DNA of 64,000 nucleotides from Papio anubis (lineage: Eukaryota; Chordata; Mammalia; Primates; Cercopithecidae), in the NCBI RefSeq assembly GCF_008728515.1, contig NC_044985.1, forward strand, positions 83,429,392 to 83,493,391, read 5' to 3'. Positions 1-10,950 of the stretch are shown piece after piece (the first letter of the stretch is position 1; each line of letters opens with the position of its first letter). The notes under the pieces were generated by a model. That model had not been told where the DNA came from and did no database searches. It was given only the letters and a program-made list of their open reading frames with translations. Both the position numbers and the translations under genes were made by a program.

Positions 1-1265
1 GAAAAAATTATAGTATGAGAGCATTTCTAATACAAACATATCCAAGCAATACTATATTGGTTTTATTGGTTTATACACGTATGTAAGTAAAGCATGTAGA
101 AAATTCTGGATTTGGGTCATGCTATACTCTTACCATAATTTGGCAGGGGGGCATTCAGAGAACCAGGAATGAAAGTAGTGATCAGAGATGAATTTTAACC
201 TTAACTGTATACTCAAAATTTTGAAACAGAGAATTAATTTTAAAAAATCAGCAAGGTCTAATAAATAAATGGTTGTGAGCATTCTTTGCTCTATTATTGT
301 CTTGATAGAAAAAACTACAAGTGAATTTCTTAATGTGTCTAGGTCTGCTTTCCAGCTATGGAATGAAAAAATTGGGCCTATCTACTCTCCTCCCTATAAA
401 CAGAAAAATAAGGTGCCCTCAAACTCTTAAAGTATCATACAATTTCATGGAGATACAGATATAAGTATTCATGAAAGTATATAGTATATCAGGAGTTTGG
501 GGCATATTTTACATATATATTTCATAACCAATAATCCAAGAAGGTTATTATTTCCTTGTATATAACATATAGTTTCATAAAGATATGTATACAGAAGCTT
601 ATTATTCCTTTGTAGGGCATATGCTGATATATTTACCACTTTGTGCAGATGTGATATTACTCATTTAAAGAATTACACTTTCCTGAGTGGCCTAACATAT
701 TTAACTTATACTGTACTCCGTAACTCATTTTATTGTGTCCTGTGGTGCTCTCTAATGGCTTCACGCACAGATTTCATGGTCTCAGTTTTGTTGGGGAAAG
801 GTACTTTATTATACTTCTCTAAAAGTCACAACAGTATTTACTATAGGAAATGGAAACATAACAGGCACTCCAAGACTGTCTGGATGTTCACAAACACCTC
901 TCCATTTATTTTCATAATATTTCTCTGAAATAGGTACTGAATATCATTTTGCAAATGAAGAACTGATAAAGGAGAAGCTGTTTGCTATAGAACTTAAATT
1001 TCAGAGCTGAAAGCACTTCAGACATCTCTTGCTCAAGTGATTTTCTAACATCTTGCTGTGCAATCCCTTTTCTTAGAAGGTACCTTATTTGGAATCTTGA
1101 TACATAAAACAGAAAAGGGGGATCCACCTCTCTTTATGGTGAATAAAGCCTCTCCTGGGCTCCAACTGCTCAGTATCCCCTCCACAAGGCAATGGAGAAA
1201 CACTAAAAATAATGACAGCCGGTAGGAGGCAGAGGACCTGGTACTTTACACAGTCATCAATTATC
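1..1265. other. Unassigned AT-rich sequence
   Basis: No gene, exon or recognised repeat is seen. The small open frames have no homology I can name. The stretch is probably FTCDNL1 intron. Confidence 0.5.
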
Positions 1266-1418
1266 ATAACCATCCTGATACAATGATATTATTCTCCCAT
1301 TTTACAGATACAAAAACTCTTAGAGACTGAAAAAGAAGAGATTAAAAAATTTCTCAAGCCAGTTGGCAAACAAGTAGCAGATGTGGGATTTGAACTCAGA
1401 TTGTTCAGCTCCCCAATT
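1266..1418 (-). repeat. MIR SINE, antisense
   Basis: The order CCCATTTTACAGAT, a run of AAACTC.GAGA, then GGGATTTGAACTCAGA is the reverse complement of the tRNA-derived MIR body. An Alu begins at its right edge. Confidence 0.65.
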
Positions 1419-1720
1419 TTTTTTTTTTTAAAGACAAGGTCTTGCTCTGTTTCCCAGGCTGGAGTCCAGTGGCACCATTACAGCTCACTGCAGCCTTGCC
1501 TCCCAGGCTCAAGTGATCCTCCCACCTCAGCCTCCCAAGTAGCTGAGATTAGAAGTACATACCACCACGCCCGGCTAATTTTTTTTTTTTTAATTTTTTG
1601 TAAAGATGAAGTCTCACAGTGTTGCCCAAGCTGGTCTGGAACTCCTGAGCTCAAGTAATCCACCTGCCTCAACCTCCCAAAGTGCTGGGATTACAGGTGT
1701 GAGCCAGTGTGTCCAGTTTC
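1419..1720 (-). repeat. Alu, minus strand (AluJ/old S type)
   Basis: It starts with the T-run (the reversed tail), then has the reversed right and left monomers ending in GTGTCCAG. The middle T-run at about 1580 separates the arms. Divergence suggests an old subfamily. It sits on the edge of a MIR. Confidence 0.93.
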
Positions 1721-2424
1721 AAATTCTTATCCTGCCCACTTCCCATCTTGCTTCCTTGTCTAACCACAGTGGAATGTGATGTTATTGGTTAGTTCATGCT
1801 GATCAGAGACTGACTGGCAGACCTACACATATACATCCTGAGTGGGGGGAATTGGTATTGGCCTTTCACTTCCATACACTGCTCCCTGCTTGTTAAGGAC
1901 CTCTCGCTATCTTTCAGAGAGGCTACAGAGATGCTAAAGGTTCCCCAAAGAGTAGTTCAGATGGGTCATGGCAAAGCCTTGGGAATGGCCAGGAATCCTT
2001 CTGTTGGATAACATATCAGCAATGTATAAATAGCCTTCAGCATTAAGCCTACTCCCCACAGCAACAAAGAGTTAACTTGGCTCTTGCACCGATTTGGTGC
2101 TCCTCAAAAGGGCAAACAAATGCTTTGCACGAGTTACTTTGCTTTCCTTGTGTGTGTTCAGCTCTCAAGCCTCTTCTTGGCTGCTGGCCACAGACAACGC
2201 ACAATAATCTCTCAGTGATCTCAAAGCTGGTACTACCTCTCACCATTTGCCCCCCAAAGGAGTCAAGTCCTGCCCTCCCCCTTTTCATATCCCCACCTTT
2301 CAGACAACAACCTTTTCCACACACCCTTCTCCAACCTCTTTCAACTATGTTTTGGAGAAAAATGCTTCCCACCCATTGCTGATGTTTTCTTCCTCATGGA
2401 GAGAGCTCTGCTCATCTTGCTGTC
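1721..2424. other. Unassigned sequence
   Basis: Opposed open frames of about 100 codons at 2049-2382 overlap each other and have no recognisable domain. Nothing else is seen. Confidence 0.4.
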
Positions 2425-2831
2425 TGTTACAGGCTGAATTGTGTTCTCTGAAAGTACATATGTTGAAGTCCTGGCTCCCCGTACCTCAGAATATGACCTT
2501 ATTCTGGAATGGGGTCATTGCAGATGTAATGAGTTAAGATGAGGTCATACTACAGTAGGTTGGGTCCCTAATCCCATATGATTGAGGTCCTCATAAAAAA
2601 GGGAAATTGGGACACAGACAATACACAGAAAGAATGCCACGTGACCATGAAGAAGGTCAAGTGCAAGCCAAGATGGGACAGGTTCTCCCTCACACCTCTC
2701 AGAAGGAACCAGCCCTGCTGCCACCCTGATTGAGGACTTCTAGCCTCCAGGATTGTGAGACAATAAATCTCTATGGTTTAAGCCACCCAGACAGTGGTAC
2801 TTTGTTACTACAGCCCTAGTAAACTAAAACA
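2425..2831 (+). mobile_element. MLT1-type MaLR solo LTR
   Basis: The element starts TGTTACAGGCTGAATTG and ends AAACTAAAACA, giving TG..CA ends and a length of 407 bp. It holds the MLT1 words CCTCAGAATATGACC, CCAGGATTGTGAGACAATAAA and AAGCCACCCAGACAGTGG. No internal ERV-L-type sequence is attached. It is probably MLT1B/C-like. Confidence 0.8.
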
Positions 2832-3332
2832 CCAGCCTCCCTCCCTCCTAACTTTCATTCTCTGATGGGGAGTTTGGGAGAGAAACTGGATGTGCACAGA
2901 CCCACCCTGCCTCCCTCTTCCTTCTTAGGAACTGGTTGTCAGCAGGAAACACACATTCCAGGCTACTCCTCCTCACCACAAAGTTGTCCAGCCTCAGGCC
3001 TTGGCTGCCCAGTACTGCCTGTGGCCGGCTGGGTTAGTCTAATTCTCTAGTGGGGCAGGCCCAGCCGCCAATACTAGTTTTATCAGTAATAAAGTTACTG
3101 TAGCATTGCCATTTCTCACCTGCCTTTCTCTTCTGTGGGGCTGGTTCCAAATGTGGGAAAGGAAGACGTGTACTATTTGTCATGCTCTCCTCTTAAACCC
3201 ACCCCAATACTCTTATTTCCCTGGGGGGAGGGAGTGAAGTGACCTTCTTTCTCTACTCTTTCTAATTTTGTTGCTATGCTATAAACTTTGTGCACTGCTT
3301 TCCCAAAGCCTCTGGTTTTGATTGTCAAAAAT
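2832..3332. other. Unassigned sequence
   Basis: The stretch is mixed, moderately GC-rich on its left side, with no recognised repeat or exon. Confidence 0.4.
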
Positions 3333-3651
3333 TCTGGCTGTGTGGTGGCTCAGGCCTATAATCCCAGAGCTTTAGGAAGCCAAGGCAGGAGGATCACTTG
3401 AGGCCAGGAGTTCCAGACCAGCCTGGGCAACATAGCAAGACCCTGTCTCTACAAAAAAAAATTTAAAGATTAGCTGGACATGGTGATCCATGCCTGTAGT
3501 CCTAGCTATTCAGGAGTCTGAAGCAGAGAATCGTTTGAGCCCAGGAGGTCAAGGCTGCAGTGAGCTAGGACTGCACCACTGCACTCCAGCCTGGGCAACA
3601 GGCAAGTTCCTGTCTCTAAAATAAATAAATAAATAAATAAATAAATAAATA
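3333..3651 (+). repeat. Alu (AluJ type) with an (AAAT)n tail
   Basis: Full left and right monomers are separated by A9. The tail at 3618-3651 is a tetranucleotide microsatellite with about eight AAAT units that grew from the poly(A). The CCCAGGAGGTCAAGGCTGCAG wording is typical of AluJ. Confidence 0.93.
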
Positions 3652-4635
3652 GAACATGAACACTGTTACTTCTGCACTGTCACTATAACAATCCTATAAT
3701 CCCCTCAAGGTACTCAGACAGTCCCACACAGGCTATGGGGAAAAGAAAAGCACAACAATTAACATCTCAAAATATTATCTTACTACATATTTTCAGGTAA
3801 TTAAAATTGGAGAATGAATTATTCAACTTATGTAATTTTAATAGTCACATAATAACGATAATTAATTATGCTATAATTATTGTAATATCATAATACTACA
3901 GCCATACATTGTTGTCATTGTTATTGCAGGCTGTGAGTCTCCTGAGAAGGAAGGAGACTCTACCAATAGAGAACAGGTGGATGGGCTGCTGGGTGCATGA
4001 CGGTGTGGAGAGACTTGCACTTAATCTACAAGCCCATCAATGTCACTAACATTATTATATCATTTCTTCAGAGTTTTCTAGTCCTAGTGGCCTTGACACT
4101 GGAAGCCACTATAAAAACTAAGAAGGAAAGATAAAAGGAAAAGGGATTCAGGAAAAACATCTCCACAGTAATGGGGCCTGGGCTTAAAAATACCAGAGCC
4201 TAGTATTCAGTCACCAGTAATAAACCCCTACTAGATCCACAATCTCTAAAACACCATCAGCAATCATATAAAACGCCAATCTCTGAGTGTTGTAGATATC
4301 TACTGAAAATAAGAAAACCTAAAACCCCTCCACTTTGAGGCCCCCCAGGGCTCCCTTTGTTAGTAAGGGGTGAATGTTTGATGCCTCCCACAATGACTCC
4401 TGGTTTAACACTGAGTGTTCTAAGAGATCTTTTACCTAGGTGAAGTGGTTGGCTGGGGAGGGGGCTCCTAATTTTTAACTGTTAAATCTCACCTGTGGCT
4501 TCTAGATTGGGAAACAATTACAAGAAGTATATAGTCAGGCAGCATGGATTTCATGTACCCCACCTATTTGTTCCAATTAGGAGATTCTTATAAGACATTT
4601 ATTCTTGTTGATATTTCTTTTTCTGTCTGTTGGTT
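3652..4635. other. Unassigned AT-rich sequence
   Basis: No coding or repeat signal is recognised. A small block near 3830-3900 is rich in TAATTA-like words. Confidence 0.4.
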
Positions 4636-4930
4636 TTGTGTTTGAGACAGGGTCTCGCTCTGCTGCCCAGGCTGGAGTACAAGTAGTACATCATGGCTTA
4701 CTGCAACCTCAGCCCCCTGGGCTCAAGGGATCTCCCATCTCAGCTTCCCAAGTAACTAAGACTACAGCACGCACTACCACACCCAGCTAATGTTTTTTAT
4801 TTTTTTTCTTTGTAGAGACAAGGTCTCCCTATGTTGCCCAGGCTGGTCTTGAACTCCTGGGCTCAAGCAATCCTCCCGCCTTGACCTCCCAAAGTGCTGG
4901 GATTATAGGCATGAGCCACCACTCCCAGCT
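4636..4930 (-). repeat. Alu, minus strand (AluJ type)
   Basis: GAGACAGGGTCTCGCTC near the left and GGGATTATAGGCATGAGCC near the right mark a reversed full Alu. It faces the plus-strand Alu at 4985, only about 55 bp away. Confidence 0.92.
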
Positions 4931-4984
4931 ACTTGTCAATATTTCAATAAACCCTATTGCTTTTATATCAAGAGTGAGACAGGG

Positions 4985-5241
4985 GCCAGCCGTGGTGGGC
5001 AGATCCCTTGAGCCCAGGAGTTTGAAACCAGCCTAGGCAACACAGGGAGACCCCATCCTACAAAAAATACAAAAATTAACCAGGCATAGTGGTACATGCC
5101 TGTAGTCCCAGCTATTTGGGAGGCTGAGGTGGCAGGATCACTTGAGTCTGGAAAGTCAAGGCTACAGTGAGCCCCAGTCGTGCCACTGCACTCAGTCTGG
5201 GCAACAAAGCAAACCCTGTCTCAAAAAAAAAAAAAAAAAAA
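4985..5241 (+). repeat. Alu (AluJ type) with a 5' internal deletion
   Basis: After GGCCAGCCGTGG the sequence jumps to GGGCAGATCCCTTGAG, so about 40-50 bp of the left arm are missing. The right arm and A-tail (5222-5241) are complete. Confidence 0.9.
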
Positions 5242-7439
5242 ATGGAGGAGTGATACAGGGAAGGAGTAAAAGTCAATACCAGGGTATGTCATCAAGCCGT
5301 GAGCAACTGGGACTCAATCCTGCTGAGATGGTCCTCAGAATTGTCCATCTCAGGGACAAAAGAGGCAAGCATTTATCCACCAGCTCTGGTCCCCGACAAG
5401 TCAAGTGTTGCCCGATGGGGTTAACTTGCTTGATCACTCACACTGCAGGTTGTAGCAAAGCCACAGTAAGAGAAAAGAGTGCAGCTTTTTCAAGTATGGC
5501 TGGGTTCATCCACAAATGCTGGTCATGGAAGATTAAGTTTGTTTATCCCAGTTCTCCCATTTGGCCTTTCCTTCTTCATTAGTACCTGTTTTACAGTGGT
5601 TGGTAGACTCCTCTTGCATTTATTCAGCCTGAGGCAATATGCATTTATGAGCAACCTGGTAACTTTCCTTCATAGTTAAAAGGTACTAAAGTCACTGGAA
5701 ATCAATTTTAATATTTTAAGTACTTTCCCAATGCACAATCCCTTGTTTTCTCAGATTTTTCTGTTGTGGCAGTATTCCTGTAATTCTCCAACTAAATGCT
5801 ATGCCCTAAATACGTTTACACACATTTGTAAAATCGACTATTGTTTTTATGTTATGGCAATGAGGGTAGTGTTGATGGTGGTAAGAACTTTATCAGAACC
5901 CAGCATCTAAACTGACTGATCTCAACCAAATCCAACACTGTTTTATGAGACAATCTCCATAGCAACTGGAGAATCAGAGTAGAAATTCTTAAAGTGAAAA
6001 GTTGTTCCTGATTTGCCAGATCAGCCCATGTTTTGACAATCTGTAATAAGGTAATCAAAGGGTCTCAAGACTACCATGCGAGTGTTGACGCTGTGTGAAT
6101 GTGTCATGGCACACATCCTCCAAGTCATAAGAATACTTGAAAAAAAAATCTACAAAGCTGATCATTCTGATCAAAGTCCTTAATGTTTTATATATTTTTT
6201 AAAAATCAAAAAAATAAGAATCAGTCATGCCAGAGCTATTTCTTTATTCATATAACTTACATGGCTAGCATTTATCTTTCCAGTTCTCTAAATAATGACC
6301 TTAGTTGATATGGCATTGTACAAATATTCATTTGATCAATGACATGAAACAAAAAGCAAGTTTCCATATCATTTATAAAATCCATTAACTATGGTCTAGA
6401 CTCTTAAAGCTGAATATTATGAGCCTACATGTTAGCTAAGCCTATTTTCACTGTCAAGGCATTGGGAGAATTTCCCTAAGAACCTTCGGCGCTGACCCTT
6501 CCCCTCTATCATCACTCAATTCTTCTCATGAAAGTTTGTGTGTAAACAGAAACTTTTACATGTTACAGAGACACTGGGTCCAGCATGTGAAAACACGGAG
6601 TGAGGAAGACGTAGAACACATACAAGAAGCATCAAGGTCCACAGTATCCTGCAGAGAAATTGTCTATAGAAACTTGATAGAAGTCCAGAAAATCAGACTA
6701 AATATCTTCAATACTGAGTAGAAGTCAGACAAAAGAAGAATGCTCCTGAAAATTTACCAATGATTCCAAGTGAGGTGAATGCATTGTTCCTGAAAGATCC
6801 ATGATGATTTAAAATCGCCAAGAGAAGTAGGGACTTCCAGGAAAACATGAAAATGTGGATGCATATGTTTACTTTCATTTCTTCCAGAAACCCCAAGGAA
6901 AAAAATGGTAAAGAAATTTTTTTCCCAAGCATCAACTCAAACAAACAGAAATAAAGAGGAGGCAATCGCAGTGGAAGCTGCAGAGAAAACGTGTGAGGGG
7001 GAGGTGATTCGGCAGACCCAAGGCAGCAAGTGGAGCAGCAGAGAAGCACCTGATGCATCCCACAGACACCTGATAGTGGGCAGAACTGGCAGCCCCACTT
7101 TGGGAGAGAAGGCAAAGGGGAAGCTCAAAACCGGAAGATGGGTGGGAAGTCAGCTTCAGCAGCGGTCAAAGCCCATCCCTGATCCACACAGGCACCTTCC
7201 CTGCCACACCCTGGCAGAATATGCAAGAGGTAAAACACAAGGTGTCTGGGCTGGGGAATATGGACACAGCTGAGGGCTGGGGTGAGTAACAAAAAGAGAG
7301 GAATTAAAAGAACGTTTATATTGACAATCTAAACGTTGAGATTGTTTCAGCCCTTTTGTGCAACTTAGCTTCTAAAACACTGGCAGTGGTGTCTCCACTC
7401 CAGGCTGGACACTGGAAGATCCTTCTCTGGGGAACATGA
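5242..7439. other. Unassigned sequence
   Basis: About 2.2 kb hold no recognised repeat, exon or RNA gene. Open frames of 120-146 codons at 5142-5582, 6708-7115 and 6905-7273 overlap on opposite strands or begin inside an Alu, and show no domain. Confidence 0.4.
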
Positions 7440-8823
7440 ACAGCTCAAGAGGAAAGACAAAAAAAATACTGAAGTATGAGTTCCCCAAAGAAACGACCCA
7501 GCCATGTCAGCCTACAGCTGACAAACCCCATGTGCATACTCGGAATGTCCATTCAGCCTTCTAGCATCCACTCAGAATAAACAGCCAACCAGGCATCATC
7601 AAACATCTTAGGAAAGCCTTTAAAAAACAAAACAAAACAAAATTTAAAAAAACAAAACAAAAAAAACAAGAAAAAGCAATGAGGTGAAGGGGGTAAGGTG
7701 GGGGGAGACTATGCAGGAAGAAGAAACCACAATGATCCATTAATGATACATTCATGAAAAAAACCAGGATGTTCTCTTGAAAAGTAAAATAAAAGGAACA
7801 TTTACAGAGTAAATGAAAGCACTTGGAAATTAACATGGAAGCCATAAAAAACTTATGGAAGGCTAGGATAGAAAGTAGAGGAAATTTGCCAGAAAGTGTT
7901 ATAAAAATAGAGTGATGGAAAATAAGAAAGAAAGTAAATGTAGAGGACCAGTAAAAGAGTTCTAATCTCCAAATAATGAGGCTTTTAGAAAGAACTGAGA
8001 AAATGGAAGAAATCATCAATGGAATAATTTAAAAGAATTGTCCAGCACTGACGGACAATAGTTTCAAAGAATAAAAGGACTCACCAAGTATCCAGCATAA
8101 TGGATGGAAACAAACCCATACAAAAGCACTTGAGAGAAATTTCAGAACACTGGGAACCAAGCAAAGACCTCACAAGCCTCCAGAGAGAAATGAAAGGTCA
8201 CATACAAAAAATAAGGAGTCATAACAGTTTCAGAAGTCTCAATAGCAATGTGGAAACAAGAAGTCAATGACACAACATCTTTAAATTAAAGTTATTTCTA
8301 ACCTGGAATTCTATAGCAAGACAAACTAATAATTCAGTGTGAAGGAGAATAATGGCACTTTCTGACATGCAAAGGGTCAACAATGTACTTCATTTTTTTT
8401 TCCAGAAAGCTACTAAAGGATGTGTTCCACCAAAATGACACCTTAAACTAAGAAAGTAAAAAAAGAGAAAGAGAAGATATGGGATTCAGGTTGCGGACCA
8501 GGGCGTTCAACATGGAGAAAGATGAAAGTCATGATGATGGCTGAGGGAGATCCTATGAAGACAGTTATCCTCAGCACACTGAGGGCAGCTAGTCCTAACT
8601 GGAACAGGTTGGAGAATTCTAGAAGATACTTCTTTAAGAAGATGGAATTGATAGAACCCTCAATGAATGCATGAAGTGTTCTATCTGGATGCATAGAGAG
8701 ATGTAACAACTGACAGTGAATTTGGAGCCAAACCAGTGGTAAGTATATAAAACACTAAGCAAACAAATTATCTAAAAGATAATGACCAACTCCAGCAAAA
8801 ATACAAAGTTATGCAGAAAAGGT

Positions 8824-8955
8824 CAAATAATAATAATGTTCTAAATGATTCATTGTGAACAATGTTTACATAGTTATACATATGTTTACATAGTTATAAT
8901 AATGTAACCACTAACTATTGACTCAAATTTTGATATAAATATATTGAGAGGTTGG
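8824..8955 (+). repeat. Left arm of a local inverted duplication
   Basis: This segment matches the reverse complement of 9997-10110 at roughly 90% or better by eye. The left copy carries an extra 20-bp internal tandem duplication around 8867-8896 (TATGTTTACATAG occurs twice). Confidence 0.8.
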
Positions 8956-8974
8956 AAGATTGGGATGTGTGAGT

Positions 8975-8975
<1 letters not shown>

Positions 8976-9021
<46 letters not shown>
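8976..9021. repeat. (GT)23 microsatellite
   Basis: An uninterrupted GT dinucleotide run of about 46 bp lies inside the LINE relic. Runs of this length are usually polymorphic. Confidence 0.95.
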
Positions 9022-9023
<2 letters not shown>

Positions 9024-9344
9024 GAGATGAGAGGTGGGGTAGGGGGAAGCTAAATTTTCATCTTCCACAGTGAGAAGTCAATAGATACTGCCTAAAACTG
9101 AAAGACCAAGACATACCAGTGTAAGTGTGATATTTCGATATCTAGAGTTAAAACAAGGTAAAAAAGTGGAAAGTACTTGGCTGGCTCTGAGGAAAAGGAA
9201 ATTGAAGGGTGTGTATGGTGGGAGGTAAAAGGGGTTAGATAGGTACTTAGAATTTTTTGAATAAACCCTGTGCAGTATGTGATTTTTAGCTACATGCCTG
9301 TATCATTTTGATAAAAACAAAAAGAAAGAGAGAGAAGGAGGAAA

Positions 9345-9666
9345 GGAAAAAATTTTAGAGACCTGGCTAGGGGCAGTGGCTCATGCCTATAATTCCAACA
9401 CTTTGAGAGGCTGAGGTGGGAGGATCGCTTGAGCCCAGGAATTCAAGACCCACCTGGGCAACATGACAAGACCCTGTCTCTACGAAAAACACAAAAGTGA
9501 GCCAGGTGTGGTGGCATGCACCTGTGATCACAGCTACTCAGGAGGCTGAGGTGGGAGGATTGCTTGAACCAGAGAGGCAGAAGTTGCAGTGAGCCGAGAT
9601 CATGCCACTACACTCCAGCCAGGCCAACACAGCAAGATCCTGTCTTAAAAAAAAATTTAGAGACCT
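9345..9666 (+). repeat. Alu with target-site duplications
   Basis: A full dimeric Alu (about 9364-9651) is flanked by TTTTAGAGACCT on the left and a near copy, ATTTAGAGACCT, on the right. It landed just beyond the 3' end of the LINE relic. Confidence 0.9.
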
Positions 9667-9732
9667 AATAGTGATAAAAATGAGACAGAGCCTAATAGAT
9701 CAATTGTGAGTTTTTATAGAAAATGAAAACCA

Positions 9733-9907
9733 GCCAGGCACAGTGGCTCACACTTGAAATCCCAGCTACTGGGGAGGCTGAGACAGGAGAATCGCTTGAA
9801 CACAGGAGGCAGGGGTTGCAGTGAGCCAAGATCATGTACTGCACTCCAGCCTGGGTGATACAGTGAGACTCCATCTCAGTAAATAAATAAATACATACAT
9901 ACATACC
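9733..9907 (+). repeat. Alu with large internal deletion, (AAAT)/(ACAT) tail
   Basis: The first 40 bp are a normal Alu start, then the sequence joins CCCAGCTACTGGGGAGGC of the right arm, so most of the left arm is gone. The tail (9881-9907) is a short mixed AAAT and ACAT microsatellite. Confidence 0.88.
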
Positions 9908-9996
9908 AATGTCCAAAATATTGGGAAGAAAACCTATAAGCTTTAAATAAATATAGACTAGATCTACATCTCACCTGAGCTCTAAACTGTATAATC

Positions 9997-10110
9997 AACC
10001 ATCCTCTCAAAATATTTGTATCAATTTGGGTGAATAGTTAGTGGTTACATTATTATACCTATGTAAACATTGCTCACAATGAATCATTTAGAACATTACT
10101 ATTATTTTAC
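9997..10110 (-). repeat. Right arm of the inverted duplication
   Basis: It is the reverse-complement partner of 8824-8955. The arms share GTTCTAAATGATTCATTGTG and TAATGTAACCACTAACTATT. Weaker similarity seems to run on to about 9955. Confidence 0.8.
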
Positions 10111-10121
10111 CTCTGCCAACC

Positions 10122-10153
10122 TTTTACATGCTGTCAAATGACAGCATGTAAAA
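10122..10153. repeat. Perfect 15-bp hairpin
   Basis: TTTTACATGCTGTCA, two loop bases, then its exact reverse complement. It lies 12 bp outside the right arm of the inverted duplication. Confidence 0.97.
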
Positions 10154-10159
10154 AATGTA

Positions 10160-10464
10160 TTCATGGTCTTTTCCCCAAACCTCCTTTCTTCTGTCATTTT
10201 AAGTTGTAACACTATCACACCACTGCTCTGTCCCTCACCAGCAAGATCCCATGGAATCTGTCCATTCTCTATTCTCTTAGGCCAATATCATCCTTCTAAA
10301 CTGGTCAGCCTGCTTCCTGTCCATTCTCTATCATGCAGGCAGAGTGCTCTTTCTAAGAACTGAAAGCCAATCATATCATTTTCTTGCTTAAAACACTTCA
10401 GTGGTTACCACTGCCTTTAGCACAAGATTTGAACCCTTCAACCAGACATCTAAAACTTCATAAT
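10160..10464 (+). repeat. L2 LINE 3' region, left part
   Basis: The words CAATCATATCATTTTCTTGC, ACTTCAGTGGTTACCACTGC and the A-rich TTTGAACCC segment follow the L2 3' end in order. An Alu interrupts it at 10465. Confidence 0.65.
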
Positions 10465-10785
10465 CTAGCCAAGTGCAGTGGCTCATGCCTGTAATCCCAG
10501 CACTTTGGGAGGCTGAGGCAGCTTGCTTGAGGTCAGGAGTTTGAGACCAGCCTGGCCAACAAGGAAAAACCCCACTTCTACTAAAAATACAAAAAAAAAA
10601 AAAAAATTAGCTGGGTATGGCAGTGCACACCTGTAGTCCCAGCTACTCAGGAGGCTGAGGCTCAAGAATCACTTGAGTCTGGGAGGCGGAGGTTGCAGTG
10701 AGCCGAGGTTGCACCACTGCACTCCAGCCTGGGTGACAGAGTGAGACTCCATCTCAAAAAATTTAAAAAATTAAAACTTCATAAT
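10452..10785 (+). repeat. Alu inserted into L2, with exact TSDs
   Basis: AAAACTTCATAAT occurs at 10452-10464 and 10773-10785, bracketing a full Alu at 10465-10772 that has a 16-A middle run. The L2 continues cleanly on both sides. Confidence 0.95.
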
Positions 10786-10950
10786 TTGGCCTCTGATTAC
10801 CTCTTGAGCCTCATTTCATAACATTCCCAGGAATGTCTTTCCCATCCCACCCCACCTCTACATTCCATGCAGCCAAACTGAAGTCCTTTGCAGGTGCTCG
10901 AGTTCAGGCTGCCCTCACCTCTGGGCCTCTGCATCACTGTTCCCTGTATT
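10786..10950 (+). repeat. L2 LINE 3' region, right part
   Basis: GGCCTCTGATTACCTC, CTCATTTCATAACATTCCC and CTCTGGGCCTCTGCATCACT continue the L2 text after the Alu. Confidence 0.6.

Larger units (their letters stand above)
7440..9325 (+). repeat. Ancient HAL1/L1M-type LINE relic
   Basis: Recognised words in order are CATCAATGGAATAATTTAA (8010s), CTGACGGACAATAGTTTC, GAGAAATTTCAGAACACTGGG (8130s), CTGACATGCAAAGG, GAAAGCTACTAAAGGATGTG (8404) and a 3' end with CATTTTGATAAAAA (9306). This is the layout of HAL1 or an old L1M: ORF1-like sequence followed directly by a 3' UTR. The left border is uncertain and the copy is heavily mutated. It contains a (GT)n tract and one arm of an inverted duplication. 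Confidence 0.65.

Noticed and set aside
6708..7273. Overlapping 135- and 122-codon frames on opposite strands
   Set aside because: Mutually antisense, no family, no splice sites checked as strong.
7561..8019. 152-codon minus-strand frame rich in Phe and Leu
   Set aside because: It is antisense to an A-rich HAL1/L1M relic, which gives such frames by reverse reading.
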